Position numbers and translations under genes: made by a program | Notes under the pieces: generated by a model | Databases searched by the model: none | What the model was told of the DNA's origin: nothing | Seen by the model: the letters and a program-made list of their open reading frames with translations, nothing else | Shown: positions 40,977-49,098 of the stretch, piece after piece | Layout of the letters: each line of letters opens with the position of its first letter | How positions within the stretch are numbered: the first letter of the stretch is position 1 | Source of the DNA: CAZLDI01 sp964558415 | GTDB taxonomy: Bacteria > Chloroflexota > Dehalococcoidia > SM23-28-2 > RBG-16-64-32 | Length of the DNA: 64,000 nt | Direction: 5' to 3' | NCBI GenBank assembly: GCA_964558415.1 | Contig: CAZLDI010000013.1 | Location: forward strand, 1-64,000

Positions 40977-41641
40977 GCATTCGCGTATTGCTGGTCGATG
41001 ACGAGAACCTCGTGCGGGCTGGCTTTCGTCTAATACTCGAAGGCGAACACGATGTGCAGGTAGTCGCCGAGGCAGCGAACGGGGTTGAAGCAGTGGAGGC
41101 GACGAAGAAGCTCGACCCCAATGTAGTTCTGATGGACATCCAAATGCCCGTCATGAACGGACTGGAGGCAACCCGCCAAATAGCGGCCCTTGGACGCTCC
41201 GAGAGTTCCCGTGTAATTATCCTGACGACCTTCGAGCTTGATGAGTACGTATACGAGGCACTACGGGCGGGAGCGAGCGGGTTTCTGCTCAAGCGGGCGC
41301 CTGCCGCGGACTTAGTCGCCGGTATTCGCGTCGTTGCGGCAGGAGATGCGTTACTGGCGCCGTCCGTCACGCGCCGGCTCATCGGCCAATTCGCGTCACA
41401 GTACTCTCCGGCAGGCTCAGGCGCTTCGCGGCTGGAAGCGCTGACCGGGCGCGAGCGCGAAGTCCTCGGACTACTGGCGCAGGGGCTCTCCAACGCAGAG
41501 ATAGCGGACGACTTGGTCCTGACGCAGGGCACGGTCAAGACACACGTGAAGCACATCTTTGAGAAGCTCGAACTCCGTGACCGCACCCAGGCGGTGATCC
41601 TTGCCTACGACATCGGCCTGGTAAAGCCGAAGCGCAACTAG
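40973..41641 (+). CDS. NarL/FixJ-type response regulator
   Basis: A 222-residue regulator. The receiver domain has the acidic pair DDEN, the phospho-acceptor Asp55 in VVLMDIQMP and Lys in KRAPAADL; the output is a LuxR-type HTH (LTGREREVLGLLAQGLSNAE, then TVKTHVKHIFEKL). It is co-expressed with the kinase through an ATGA overlap. The downstream leader carries a TGTCGA-N6-TCGACA inverted repeat that could be its site. Confidence 0.94.
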   Translation: MSIRVLLVDDENLVRAGFRLILEGEHDVQVVAEAANGVEAVEATKKLDPNVVLMDIQMPVMNGLEATRQIAALGRSESSRVIILTTFELDEYVYEALRAGASGFLLKRAPAADLVAGIRVVAAGDALLAPSVTRRLIGQFASQYSPAGSGASRLEALTGREREVLGLLAQGLSNAEIADDLVLTQGTVKTHVKHIFEKLELRDRTQAVILAYDIGLVKPKRN

Positions 41642-41804
41642 ACCGAGCGCCACGACCCTTAAGTGCGGTACCCCCGAGGAGGGAGAAATCGCTGTGAGAC
41701 ATCTCCTTTGAGTTGAGATTAAATTGCCTCCTCCGGGCGACGACATCCCAATCCGAAGGCCGTAGCCTCGATGTCGAAGTCTATCGACACGTCAAAGGAG
41801 GCTA
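41642..41804 (+). promoter_or_regulatory. Structured leader of the MMPL gene, with inverted repeat 41772-41789
   Basis: TGTCGA at 41772-41777 and TCGACA at 41784-41789 form a 6-bp inverted repeat just before the AAAGGAGG Shine-Dalgarno. Further upstream a CCCCGAGGAGG segment near 41670 could pair with CCTCCTCCGGG near 41728, with one bulge. These may be an operator or a hairpin. No clear -35 was found. Confidence 0.4.
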
Positions 41805-44102
41805 ATGATGGATGGTTCACCGTCAAAGAAGAAGCGGGCTCGGCCCGTTCCTAACCGAGAGGAATGGAGGGGCAGCGCCGGGGGAGATCATCTGGGTTTC
41901 ACCGGCCGGATTACTCGCTTTGCGGCCCTCCATCCCTGGCGGGCGCTCGGGGTATGGGTACTGCTGCCGGTTGCGGCGTTCGCCGCATCCGGCATGATGA
42001 ACGTTTCGTCTGACACCGCCACGGCAGGCACGGAAGCAACGAGAGCAAAGGACCTGATCAAGGAGCGCTTACGCGCGCATACCCCGCCGGAGGAGTTCAT
42101 TATTGTCGAATCAGAGATCACGACAACTGACGAATCGGCCTTTGGAAGCTTCGTGGCTTCGCTCGTCGGTGACCTGAGAGCGCTCGGCGAGGTTGACTCA
42201 GTGGCGAGCTACCGGGACGGGGGGCAAGGGCTCGTCTCAGAGGATGGGCACGCGGCCCTCGTTACTGCCACGCTTACGGGTGATGAAGAGGACGCAGCCG
42301 ACAGCGCCAGGTCGCTAGTAGCGGTGGTGGAAGAAGCGGACCGAACCGAGGCCTTTCGGGTGACTACGGTAGGCTTCGGAAGCGTCGAGGGCGAAATAAG
42401 CTCGTTACTTGACGACACTCTGAAGCAGGGCGAAATGATCGGTATCACTGTCGCGTTGGTCATTCTTCTGCTCGTCTTTGGCGCGGCGGTTGCGGCAGGC
42501 TTGCCGATTCTTGTCGCGCTCCTCGCGATCTTTGTCGCGGTTGGCGCTACTGCGCTTGTCAGCAACGCCATGGAAATGTCCGACTTCGTGGTCTTCATTA
42601 TCACGATGATCGGTCTCGCGGTGGGCATCGATTATTCACTGTTCATCGTCCAGCGCTTCCGCGAGGAGCGGGCCGCCGGCCGGCAAAAAATAGAGGCGAT
42701 CACGACGGCCGGGGCGACGGCCAGCCGTGCAGTCTTCTTCTCTGGTATGGCCGTGACGATCGCCTTGGCCGGGATGCTGATTGCGCCCGACCCCGTCTTC
42801 CGGAGTTTCGCCGTGGGCGCGATGCTCGTCGTGGCAGTCACCGTACTGGCGGCGCTGACCCTGCTCCCTGCTCTGCTGGCTCTTCTGGGCGATCGTGTGA
42901 ACTGGTTAACCCTGCCGTTCATCGGGCGGCGGACCGAGGTGAAGGCCACGGGCGGACTATGGGGGCTCGCTACCAGGATCGTAACGGCCCGTCCGGTCCT
43001 CAGTGTACTGCTGTCCGCAGGTCTGCTCGTCGCCGCGGCTTTGCCCGTCTTCACCATGAACCTCGGCACGGTCGGAATCGCTACTCTACCTGCCGGCAGC
43101 AACCCGCGTCACGCGTTCGACGTGTTGAACGAAGAGTTCTCAGACGGCGTACTGACGGCCGATGTTGTTATCGAAGCCCCCGGCGTGGACGCACCGGAGG
43201 TACAGAGCGGCATCGACAAGCTGATAACGGCGCTGAACGCGGATGAATTCTTCGGCGCTTCGACGATCGAGAAGAATGAGAGGGGTGACCTGGCGCTGCT
43301 AAGCGTAGCGATGCCTGGTGACTTCTCCAGCCGTGAGTCAAAGTCCGCGCTCGAGCGTCTACGCGGCGACTACATCCCTGCCGCTTTCCACGAAGGCACG
43401 GCAGACGTCTTCGTTGGCGGGCCTACGGCCGAGACTGTCGATTCAGTTCAAACGCAGAAAGACTACCTCCCCTTCGTATTCACGTTCGTACTCGGCTTGA
43501 GTTTCCTGTTGCTGCTGGTGGTCTTCCGCTCGATCGTGGTGCCGCCAAAAGCAGTACTCATGAACTTGCTGTCAGTGGGTGCAGCCTACGGCATTCTGGT
43601 GCTGGTCTTCCAGGAGGGCATCGGGGCCGGACTGCTCGGCTTCCAGGAGTCTCCTGTGATCGAGTCCTGGCTGCCGCTGTTCCTGTTCGCTATCCTGTTC
43701 GGGCTCTCCATGGACTATCACGTCTTCCTGCTTAGTCGAATCAAGGAGCGATACGACGAGACCGGCGAAAACAGCGCTTCCGTCGCCCACGGCCTACGAC
43801 AGACGGCCAGCATCATCGCCGGCGCGGCGCTGATCATGGTGGCGGTGTTCGCCGGGATGGCCTCCGGCGATCTGGTGATCTTCCAGCAAGTCGGCTTTGG
43901 GCTCGCAGTCGCAATTATCGTTGACGCCACGATTATCCGCATGGTGCTGGTACCTGCGAGTATGGAGTTGCTTGGAGACTGGAACTGGTACTTGCCACAG
44001 TGGCTGGCGTGGCTACCCGATGTTCAGGTCGAGGGCAGGCAGGAACCGGCTGCCCGATTCTTTCCGGCCACTATTGATCACGCGATCGGGGGCGGCGAGT
44101 AA
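41805..44102 (+). CDS. MMPL family transporter
   Basis: A 765-residue RND-superfamily exporter of the MMPL type. It has an initial cytoplasmic basic segment, a first membrane helix (GVWVLLPVAAFAASGMM), a large periplasmic loop, five or six helices around residues 210-360, a second loop, and five or six more helices with GLSMDYHVFLLSRIKERYDE, the MMPL signature. Actinobacterial members move lipids or siderophores; here the substrate is unknown. The preceding kinase-regulator pair may induce it. ATG 41805 follows AAAGGAGG. Confidence 0.93.
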   Translation: MMDGSPSKKKRARPVPNREEWRGSAGGDHLGFTGRITRFAALHPWRALGVWVLLPVAAFAASGMMNVSSDTATAGTEATRAKDLIKERLRAHTPPEEFIIVESEITTTDESAFGSFVASLVGDLRALGEVDSVASYRDGGQGLVSEDGHAALVTATLTGDEEDAADSARSLVAVVEEADRTEAFRVTTVGFGSVEGEISSLLDDTLKQGEMIGITVALVILLLVFGAAVAAGLPILVALLAIFVAVGATALVSNAMEMSDFVVFIITMIGLAVGIDYSLFIVQRFREERAAGRQKIEAITTAGATASRAVFFSGMAVTIALAGMLIAPDPVFRSFAVGAMLVVAVTVLAALTLLPALLALLGDRVNWLTLPFIGRRTEVKATGGLWGLATRIVTARPVLSVLLSAGLLVAAALPVFTMNLGTVGIATLPAGSNPRHAFDVLNEEFSDGVLTADVVIEAPGVDAPEVQSGIDKLITALNADEFFGASTIEKNERGDLALLSVAMPGDFSSRESKSALERLRGDYIPAAFHEGTADVFVGGPTAETVDSVQTQKDYLPFVFTFVLGLSFLLLLVVFRSIVVPPKAVLMNLLSVGAAYGILVLVFQEGIGAGLLGFQESPVIESWLPLFLFAILFGLSMDYHVFLLSRIKERYDETGENSASVAHGLRQTASIIAGAALIMVAVFAGMASGDLVIFQQVGFGLAVAIIVDATIIRMVLVPASMELLGDWNWYLPQWLAWLPDVQVEGRQEPAARFFPATIDHAIGGGE

Positions 44103-44110
44103 GCCGCCCC
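44089..44110 (+). terminator. Hairpin overlapping the MMPL stop codon
   Basis: GGGGCGGC at 44089-44096 pairs with 44103-44110 around GAGTAA. There is no T-run after it, so it is a weak intrinsic terminator at best, or a 3' stabilising hairpin. Confidence 0.45.
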
Positions 44111-44252
44111 GGCGTTGCGGAAGGTCGGGACGGCCACAATGCTGCTAGGCCGAGATCCCTCGCCCACCAACCAAGACTAGAGCAGGATGCCGTTCCCTCT
44201 AGGGCGATCACCCGTTGCAGCTTAGCGGCAGCATCAGGCGGCTCAAAGAGAG

Positions 44253-44277
44253 AAAACGGCCCCCGTAAACGGGGCCG
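44253..44277 (-). terminator. Intrinsic terminator of the tmRNA gene
   Basis: On the minus strand CGGCCCC (44277-44271) pairs with GGGGCCG (44263-44257), then TTTT follows at 44256-44253. It lies 17 bases after the tmRNA CCA end. Confidence 0.82.
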
Positions 44278-44293
44278 CTCTCATTTCCGATTT

Positions 44294-44648
44294 TGGTGGA
44301 GACGGAGGGGAATTGAACCCCTCGTCCAGAAGACACCCTCCCCGGATGTCCTACAGGCTTAGCCGTGCTTGGGTCTCGCTGGTGGTACCGCCGCGGCTAC
44401 GTAACCCACCCGCCAGCCGATAGTTCTTAGGCCCCCCTGCATCGGCGTCGGAGGGACAGCACCCCGGCATTGCGTCGTCGAGTCCTGCCCACCGGGGCGA
44501 GGCCTGGACCAAACGTCGCTACCTTAGATTAGGCAGCGAGAGCGTACTGGTTTGTGCCAGTTATTTATGTGCCACCTGTTTAAGGAGAGTATGGCGATCT
44601 CCGCCTGCAATCCGGAGCCGACCGTCCCTGTCGAACCCATTCGTCCCC
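44294..44648 (-). ncRNA. ssrA: Transfer-messenger RNA (tmRNA)
   Basis: A 355-base tmRNA. The 5' end GGGGACGAATGGGTTCGACAG is the hallmark start, pairing with the 3' end CGTCTCCACCA to make the acceptor stem (seven pairs, one G-U); the T-arm GGGGTTCAATTCCCC-type sequence is close to the 3' end. The internal tag reading frame ends in GTNQYALAA followed by TAA at about 44530. It rescues stalled ribosomes together with SmpB, encoded 1.3 kb away. The promoter was not identified with certainty. Confidence 0.95.
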
Positions 44649-44688
44649 GTGCTTCACATTGTACCATCCCCGCCGTCGCTGTCCGGTG

Positions 44689-44753
44689 TTTACCGAACCT
44701 TAACGATCGTTGAGTCCGGGTTAACCGAACCGTTCTCCTGCGACTGTTAGCCT
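44689..44753 (+). promoter_or_regulatory. TTAACC-repeat promoter of the Tad gene
   Basis: TTTACC (44689) and TTAACG (44700) are 11 bases apart, a weak unit is at 44711, and TTAACC is at 44721. TAGCCT is at 44748-44753, 27 bases after the last unit start, the same offset as in the two small-RNA promoters. This points to a shared regulator. Confidence 0.5.
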
Positions 44754-44818
44754 GAGTTCATCGAGGCAGACCACAACCCGGCGCCGCCGGCGAGGCCGGA
44801 GGAGGGGAGGAGAGCGAA

Positions 44819-45913
44819 ATGAACGACACTAAGAGGCGAGACAGGCGACCAGAACGGGGACAGACGTTGATCCTCTTCGTTCTGGGTGCGACCGTGCTGC
44901 TTGGCTTCACCGCCATGGCGATCGACATCGGCATGTTCTTCGAGGACCGCCGGCATCTCCAGAACACCTCGGACGCCGCCGCGCTGGCCGGCGTCGTGGA
45001 GCTGCCGCAGGACCCGCCGCTCGCAAAGTCCAAAGCGAGGGACTGGGCACTCAAGCACGGGATCACCGATGCCCAGATCGAGAGCATAGAAGTGACGTCC
45101 GTTAACGCGTCCAATGACACTATCACCGTCGAGGTTGATAAGGAGTTCGGCTGGATATTCGCCCGCGTCTTCGGCAAGACGACCACCGCCGTCGGCGCCC
45201 GCGCCGCCGCGCGCGTCGGCTCGCTCGCCGGTGGGCACGACATGATGCCCTGGGCTCTGCTCATTGGCGACCCCGACTGCCTGGATGCTAACGGCGACCC
45301 GAAGTTCGGCGCCACCTGCCAGGTGAAGGTTGGCGGTGGCAGCGGCATCACGGGCTGGTACGGCGCCCTTGATTTTGACGGCGTCGGCGGCGGCTCCGCT
45401 GAGTATGACTCGAACATCATCGACGGGACGGTCGACTCCACCTACTGCATCTTCGGAGACCCCGCTCCCTACTGCGCCTCGGCTGAGACCAGCATCGACG
45501 CTCTGAGCGGGAATAAGGTCGGCGGGACCGCCTCCGGGATCATCGATCGCCTGGCGGTCGGCGCTCAGTGCGATGGCGGCGGCGGCAACGGCGTCGATGA
45601 CTTCGCCGAAGTGTTCACGCTGAACCCGGGTGGCGACCCGACCTACAACGTCGCCTGTCCGGACAGCCCCTGGCTGATCATTGTGCCGATCGTCAGCTAC
45701 AGCAGCGTGCCGGTGGGCGATGTCACTATTCGCGGCTGGACGCTCGCCTATCTCAATAGCTACACGTGCGTCGGCGCCACCACAAAGAACTGCGCGACCG
45801 GCCACTGGGAAGTGCAGATCAAAATCGTTGACGCCGCGTACTCGCAGGTCGGGGGCTTCCTCGGGGCGTACGACCCGAACTCCGGCATTCTGCTCCGTCG
45901 CCTGGTCGAGTAG
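44819..45913 (+). CDS. Tad-like pilus protein (TadG N-terminal domain)
   Basis: A 364-residue protein with the Tad N-terminal signature RGQTLILFVLGATVLLGFT followed by AMAIDIGMFFEDRRHLQ and TSDAAALAGV, which anchors pseudopilin-like proteins in the membrane. The rest is an exported Gly/Asp-rich domain with paired Cys residues. Tad proteins build Flp-type adhesion pili, but no other tad gene is nearby. A very strong purine-rich Shine-Dalgarno (GGAGGGGAGGAG, 44801-44812) precedes ATG 44819. Confidence 0.8.
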   Translation: MNDTKRRDRRPERGQTLILFVLGATVLLGFTAMAIDIGMFFEDRRHLQNTSDAAALAGVVELPQDPPLAKSKARDWALKHGITDAQIESIEVTSVNASNDTITVEVDKEFGWIFARVFGKTTTAVGARAAARVGSLAGGHDMMPWALLIGDPDCLDANGDPKFGATCQVKVGGGSGITGWYGALDFDGVGGGSAEYDSNIIDGTVDSTYCIFGDPAPYCASAETSIDALSGNKVGGTASGIIDRLAVGAQCDGGGGNGVDDFAEVFTLNPGGDPTYNVACPDSPWLIIVPIVSYSSVPVGDVTIRGWTLAYLNSYTCVGATTKNCATGHWEVQIKIVDAAYSQVGGFLGAYDPNSGILLRRLVE

Positions 45914-45939
45914 ACCCTCTAAATAGGACCCCACTCTGC

Positions 45940-45978
45940 GTGAGGGAGGCGGCATTTGGCGGCCTCCCTCACACTTTT
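45940..45978 (+). terminator. Intrinsic terminator after the Tad gene
   Basis: GTGAGGGAGGC at 45940-45950 and its complement at 45962-45972 form an 11-bp stem, followed by ACTTTTCT. It ends the Tad transcript before the convergent smpB gene, whose last bases overlap the stem. Confidence 0.88.
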
Positions 45979-46484
45979 CTACGCAGCGCTCTCTCCATCT
46001 GACGCTGAGCGTCCCGCTTCGCGATCGCGTCCCGTTTGTCGTAGGCCTTCTTTCCGCGCGCCAGCGCGATCTCCAACTTGGCCCTTCCACCCCTCAGGTA
46101 AAGGCGCAAGGGCACGATCGTGAGGCCCGCCGAGCCGATCTCGCGCAAGAGGTCCGTGATCTCCTTGCGATGGAGCAGTAGCCGTCGGCTGCGTGTCGGG
46201 TCGTGGTTCGCTCGCGCTGCTGGTGCGTACTGCGCGATATGCGCGCCCACCAGCCACATGTCACCGCTCTGAGGGCGCACGTACGCCTCGCGAATGCTTA
46301 CGTGTCCCTGCCGGATCGACTTGATCTCCGTGCCTACCAGCGACAGGCCGGCCTCTATCGTACTCAGGATATGGTAGTCGTGTCCGGCTCTTCGGTTGAG
46401 CGAGACAGTCTTCTCTCCGGCCGGCTTCCCGGCAGGGGGAGAGTTTACATAAGGTCGCCTACTGCTCTCGCGCTTGCGTATCAC
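45969..46484 (-). CDS. smpB: tmRNA-binding protein SmpB
   Basis: A 171-residue SmpB, the partner of tmRNA in trans-translation. The core runs from NRRAGHDYHILSTIEAGLSL through GTEIKSIRQGHVSIREAYV to the C-terminal KKAYDKRDAIAKRDAQRQME tail that enters the ribosomal A site. The first 25 residues are a non-conserved extension. The start is GTG 46484, overlapping the S41 protease gene by 26 bases; no better downstream start with a Shine-Dalgarno is present. The smpB and ssrA genes are on the same strand with the Tad gene between them. Confidence 0.94.
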   Translation of the reverse strand: MIRKRESSRRPYVNSPPAGKPAGEKTVSLNRRAGHDYHILSTIEAGLSLVGTEIKSIRQGHVSIREAYVRPQSGDMWLVGAHIAQYAPAARANHDPTRSRRLLLHRKEITDLLREIGSAGLTIVPLRLYLRGGRAKLEIALARGKKAYDKRDAIAKRDAQRQMERALRRKV

Positions 46485-47700
46485 CCTGGAGGAAGTCTAT
46501 CGCGGCGAAGAGCTGTACGTCGCGCTGTGCCTCGAGGTCTTCCGCCGTAAACGTGATGGGCACGTCTGGCGCCAGTCCCACGCCTTCAATCTGCTCCCCG
46601 CTCGGCGTAAGCCAGCGGGCGATAGTGACGTAAAGCGCTCCACCGTTCGAAAGATTGACCACGTGATTGACTGAACCCTTGCCGAAAGTCTGCTCGCCGA
46701 TGAGCGTCGCTCGGTCATGGTCGCGCAGGGCGCCCGCCAGCACCTCGGACCCGCTGGCCGACCCCGGGCCGACAAGGACAACGACGGGAATATCCGTGGC
46801 CTCGCCGCCGGGCTTTGCCTCGTAGATGGTCTCGCTACCGTCACGGTCCACCTGCGTGATGATTATCCCGTCATCCAGGAACATGTCGGCAACATCAACC
46901 GTGGAATCCAGACCGCCGCCCGGGTTGCGCCGCAGGTCCAGGATCAGTCCCGCGTAACCGGCGTCAACAATGCGCTCCAGTTCCGTTCGCAGGTCCTCCA
47001 CCGTTTCGTTCGTGAACTGCTGTATCTCGATGTAAGCAAGGTCTTCGACGGCCGTGCCGTCCGCGTCTTCGATCGGCGGCGCGAATACCGTCGGTATGAC
47101 AATCGTGTCGCGCGTTATCACAACTTCGTCGCTTTCGCCGCCGCTGTGCCGCACGGTGATCGCTACGTCCGTCCCCTGGGGACCACGGATGCGCTTGACG
47201 GCGTCGGCGACGGACCAACCTTCGGTTGACTCCCCGTCGACCGCCAGGAGCACGTCACCGGGCTGCACGCCGGCCTTCTCCGCCGGGGAATTGCGGAACG
47301 GCGCCACAATCACGATCTCACCCGTGACCGGGTCCTGGTCAACCTGTGCGCCGATGCCCTCGAACGCCCCGGAAATGATATCGATGCCCAGCGCAAAGTC
47401 TTCCGGCGAGATATATACGGTGTGTGCGTCGTCTAGGGACTCGATCAGCCCGTCGATGGCGCCTCGAAGCTGGATATCGTCGTCCAGGGCGTCCGGATTT
47501 ACAAAGTCGCGTTCCAGTACCTCCTGGATCTCATTCAGGATGTCGAAACCACTCTGCTGGCCGGAGACATCTCGCACCGGCTCTCTGCTGCCGGACCCGC
47601 TGCTGCCGTCATCGGCGGCCGCATAGCCTATGACCCCGGCCATCACGATGATCAGCGCGACGAACAGTCCAAAGAACCCAAACTTCACTGTCTTCCACAT
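46459..47700 (-). CDS. ctpA: S41 family C-terminal processing peptidase
   Basis: A 413-residue Ctp/Tsp-like protease anchored by an N-terminal helix (FGLFVALIIVMAGVIGYAA). It has a PDZ domain (PFRNSPAEKAGVQPGDVLLA) and the catalytic Ser in GPGSASGSEVLAGALRDHD with Lys in TFGKGSVNHV. Ctp proteases trim extracytoplasmic proteins from their C termini. It starts at ATG 47700 behind AGAGGT, and smpB follows with overlap. Confidence 0.92.
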   Translation of the reverse strand: MWKTVKFGFFGLFVALIIVMAGVIGYAAADDGSSGSGSREPVRDVSGQQSGFDILNEIQEVLERDFVNPDALDDDIQLRGAIDGLIESLDDAHTVYISPEDFALGIDIISGAFEGIGAQVDQDPVTGEIVIVAPFRNSPAEKAGVQPGDVLLAVDGESTEGWSVADAVKRIRGPQGTDVAITVRHSGGESDEVVITRDTIVIPTVFAPPIEDADGTAVEDLAYIEIQQFTNETVEDLRTELERIVDAGYAGLILDLRRNPGGGLDSTVDVADMFLDDGIIITQVDRDGSETIYEAKPGGEATDIPVVVLVGPGSASGSEVLAGALRDHDRATLIGEQTFGKGSVNHVVNLSNGGALYVTIARWLTPSGEQIEGVGLAPDVPITFTAEDLEAQRDVQLFAAIDFLQGDTQAREQ

Positions 47701-48096
47701 TGGTCGGTTACCTCTCGCAGTACGCCTTTACATAAATAGCGGCCGGATGGCCGCCATTCCCTTTTCCCCTATGCGGCATGCCTGCCATGTCTTGAACGTT
47801 GTTCGCAGGCAAGTTTAACATTCACTTGAGAAGCCCGGCAATCGATTGGATTTCCGATCGACCGGCGTCCGGGGTCTCTACAGGATACGAGTGACTCAGG
47901 GGAGCGGATGTTACAGTTCTTTGCGAGAGAGATCCACGCAGAGTCACTAGGGCGAGCTACCATAACAGATATAGTGCGAACATATGCACCGCGAACTGCT
48001 GGCTGCCGTTTGACGGTGCGGAGCGCCGTCGAGTAACGTCAGAAAGTCGGTAGTGATAGCGATTCACAGCAGAAAGAGGTAACGGGAACAGCCCGC
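47701..48096. other. Divergent intergenic region with a short hairpin
   Basis: This 396-base stretch separates the S41 protease and the core-MetE pair. GCGGCC-GGAT-GGCCGC (47739-47754) is a 6-bp hairpin in the protease leader, and TATAGT at 47970 is a possible -10 for the rightward genes, without a clear -35. I see no gene or RNA structure beyond that. Confidence 0.45.
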
Positions 48097-49074
48097 GTGA
48101 TGAAGACAACTGTCGTAGGGAATTACCCTAAGATACCCAACCGGCCGCGCCCCGCCAGGCTCCGCAACGCCATCAACCGTCGCGATCGCGGCGAGATGAG
48201 CAGCGAGGAGTTGGCCCGCGTTCAGGACGAAGTGACGATCGAGGTCGTCCAGGAGCAGGTGGAAGCCGGCCTGGACGTGGTGACCGATGGACAGGTGCGT
48301 TGGGATGACGACCAGACTTATGTCCCGCGGAAACTCGCCGGAATCGAGATCGGCGGCCTGCAGCGCTACCTGGACACCAACACCTACTATCGCCAGCCCG
48401 AGGTCGTGGGACCGCTCAAGTGGCTGGAACCCGTCCTCGTCCGGGACTTCCATTTCGCGGCGGAGCACAGCGAAAAACCGCTGAAGGTGATAGTCCCGGG
48501 ACCGTATACGCTCGCCGCGCTCTCCGTGGACAAGCACTATGGCAGCCGCGAGAAGCTGACGCTGGCGTTCGCCGACGAACTGCGGAACGAGGTCCAGGCC
48601 CTGGCGGACGCCGGCGCGAAGATGATTCAAATCAACGACCCGGTCATCGTGTTCCACAAGGACGACGCCGCTCTCTTCTGCCGCGCGATCTCGCGGATGG
48701 TCGAGGGAGTCGGCGCAGAGATCGGCGTTTACACCTGGTTCGGCAGCGTCGCGGGAATCCTGCCACAGCTGCTCGATCTTCCCGTGCAGGTGCTGGGCCT
48801 GGACTTCGTCTGGGGCCCCGACAACTGGGATGCCCTCAAGGATGTCCGCTTCGACAAAAAGCTGGGGCTGGGCATCGTAGACGCGCGCAATACGCGGCTG
48901 GAAACGCCGGAGCAGGTGGGTGAGGCGGTCCATCGCGCCGCGGAATTCGTTCCCGCGGATCAGATTTATGTCAATCCCTCCTGCGGCCTCGAATACCTCC
49001 CGCGAGAGACTGCGTTCGACAAATTGAGGAACATGGTTGAGGGCGTCCGCCTGGCGTCTGGAGCCCCCGTTTAA
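48097..49074 (+). CDS. Core-MetE-like protein 1, zinc-site residues changed
   Basis: A 325-residue TIM-barrel protein like the catalytic half of cobalamin-independent methionine synthase (start TTVVGNYPKIPN; PGPYTLAALSV; NPSCGLEYLP). Compared with MetE's His-x-Cys/Glu/Cys zinc site, the His-x-Cys segment here reads VYTWFGS and the Glu position is Asp (GLDFVWG), leaving only the last Cys. It may not use zinc-bound homocysteine. Its tandem neighbour keeps more ligands. The start is GTG 48097, or ATG 48100. Confidence 0.75.
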   Translation: MMKTTVVGNYPKIPNRPRPARLRNAINRRDRGEMSSEELARVQDEVTIEVVQEQVEAGLDVVTDGQVRWDDDQTYVPRKLAGIEIGGLQRYLDTNTYYRQPEVVGPLKWLEPVLVRDFHFAAEHSEKPLKVIVPGPYTLAALSVDKHYGSREKLTLAFADELRNEVQALADAGAKMIQINDPVIVFHKDDAALFCRAISRMVEGVGAEIGVYTWFGSVAGILPQLLDLPVQVLGLDFVWGPDNWDALKDVRFDKKLGLGIVDARNTRLETPEQVGEAVHRAAEFVPADQIYVNPSCGLEYLPRETAFDKLRNMVEGVRLASGAPV

Positions 49075-49098
49075 GGACTTGCGACTGGAGTGCAGACT

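Noticed and set aside
44747..46090. 447-residue minus-strand open frame opposite the Tad gene
   Set aside because: Overlaps a clear Tad protein with a strong Shine-Dalgarno; no recognisable motif.
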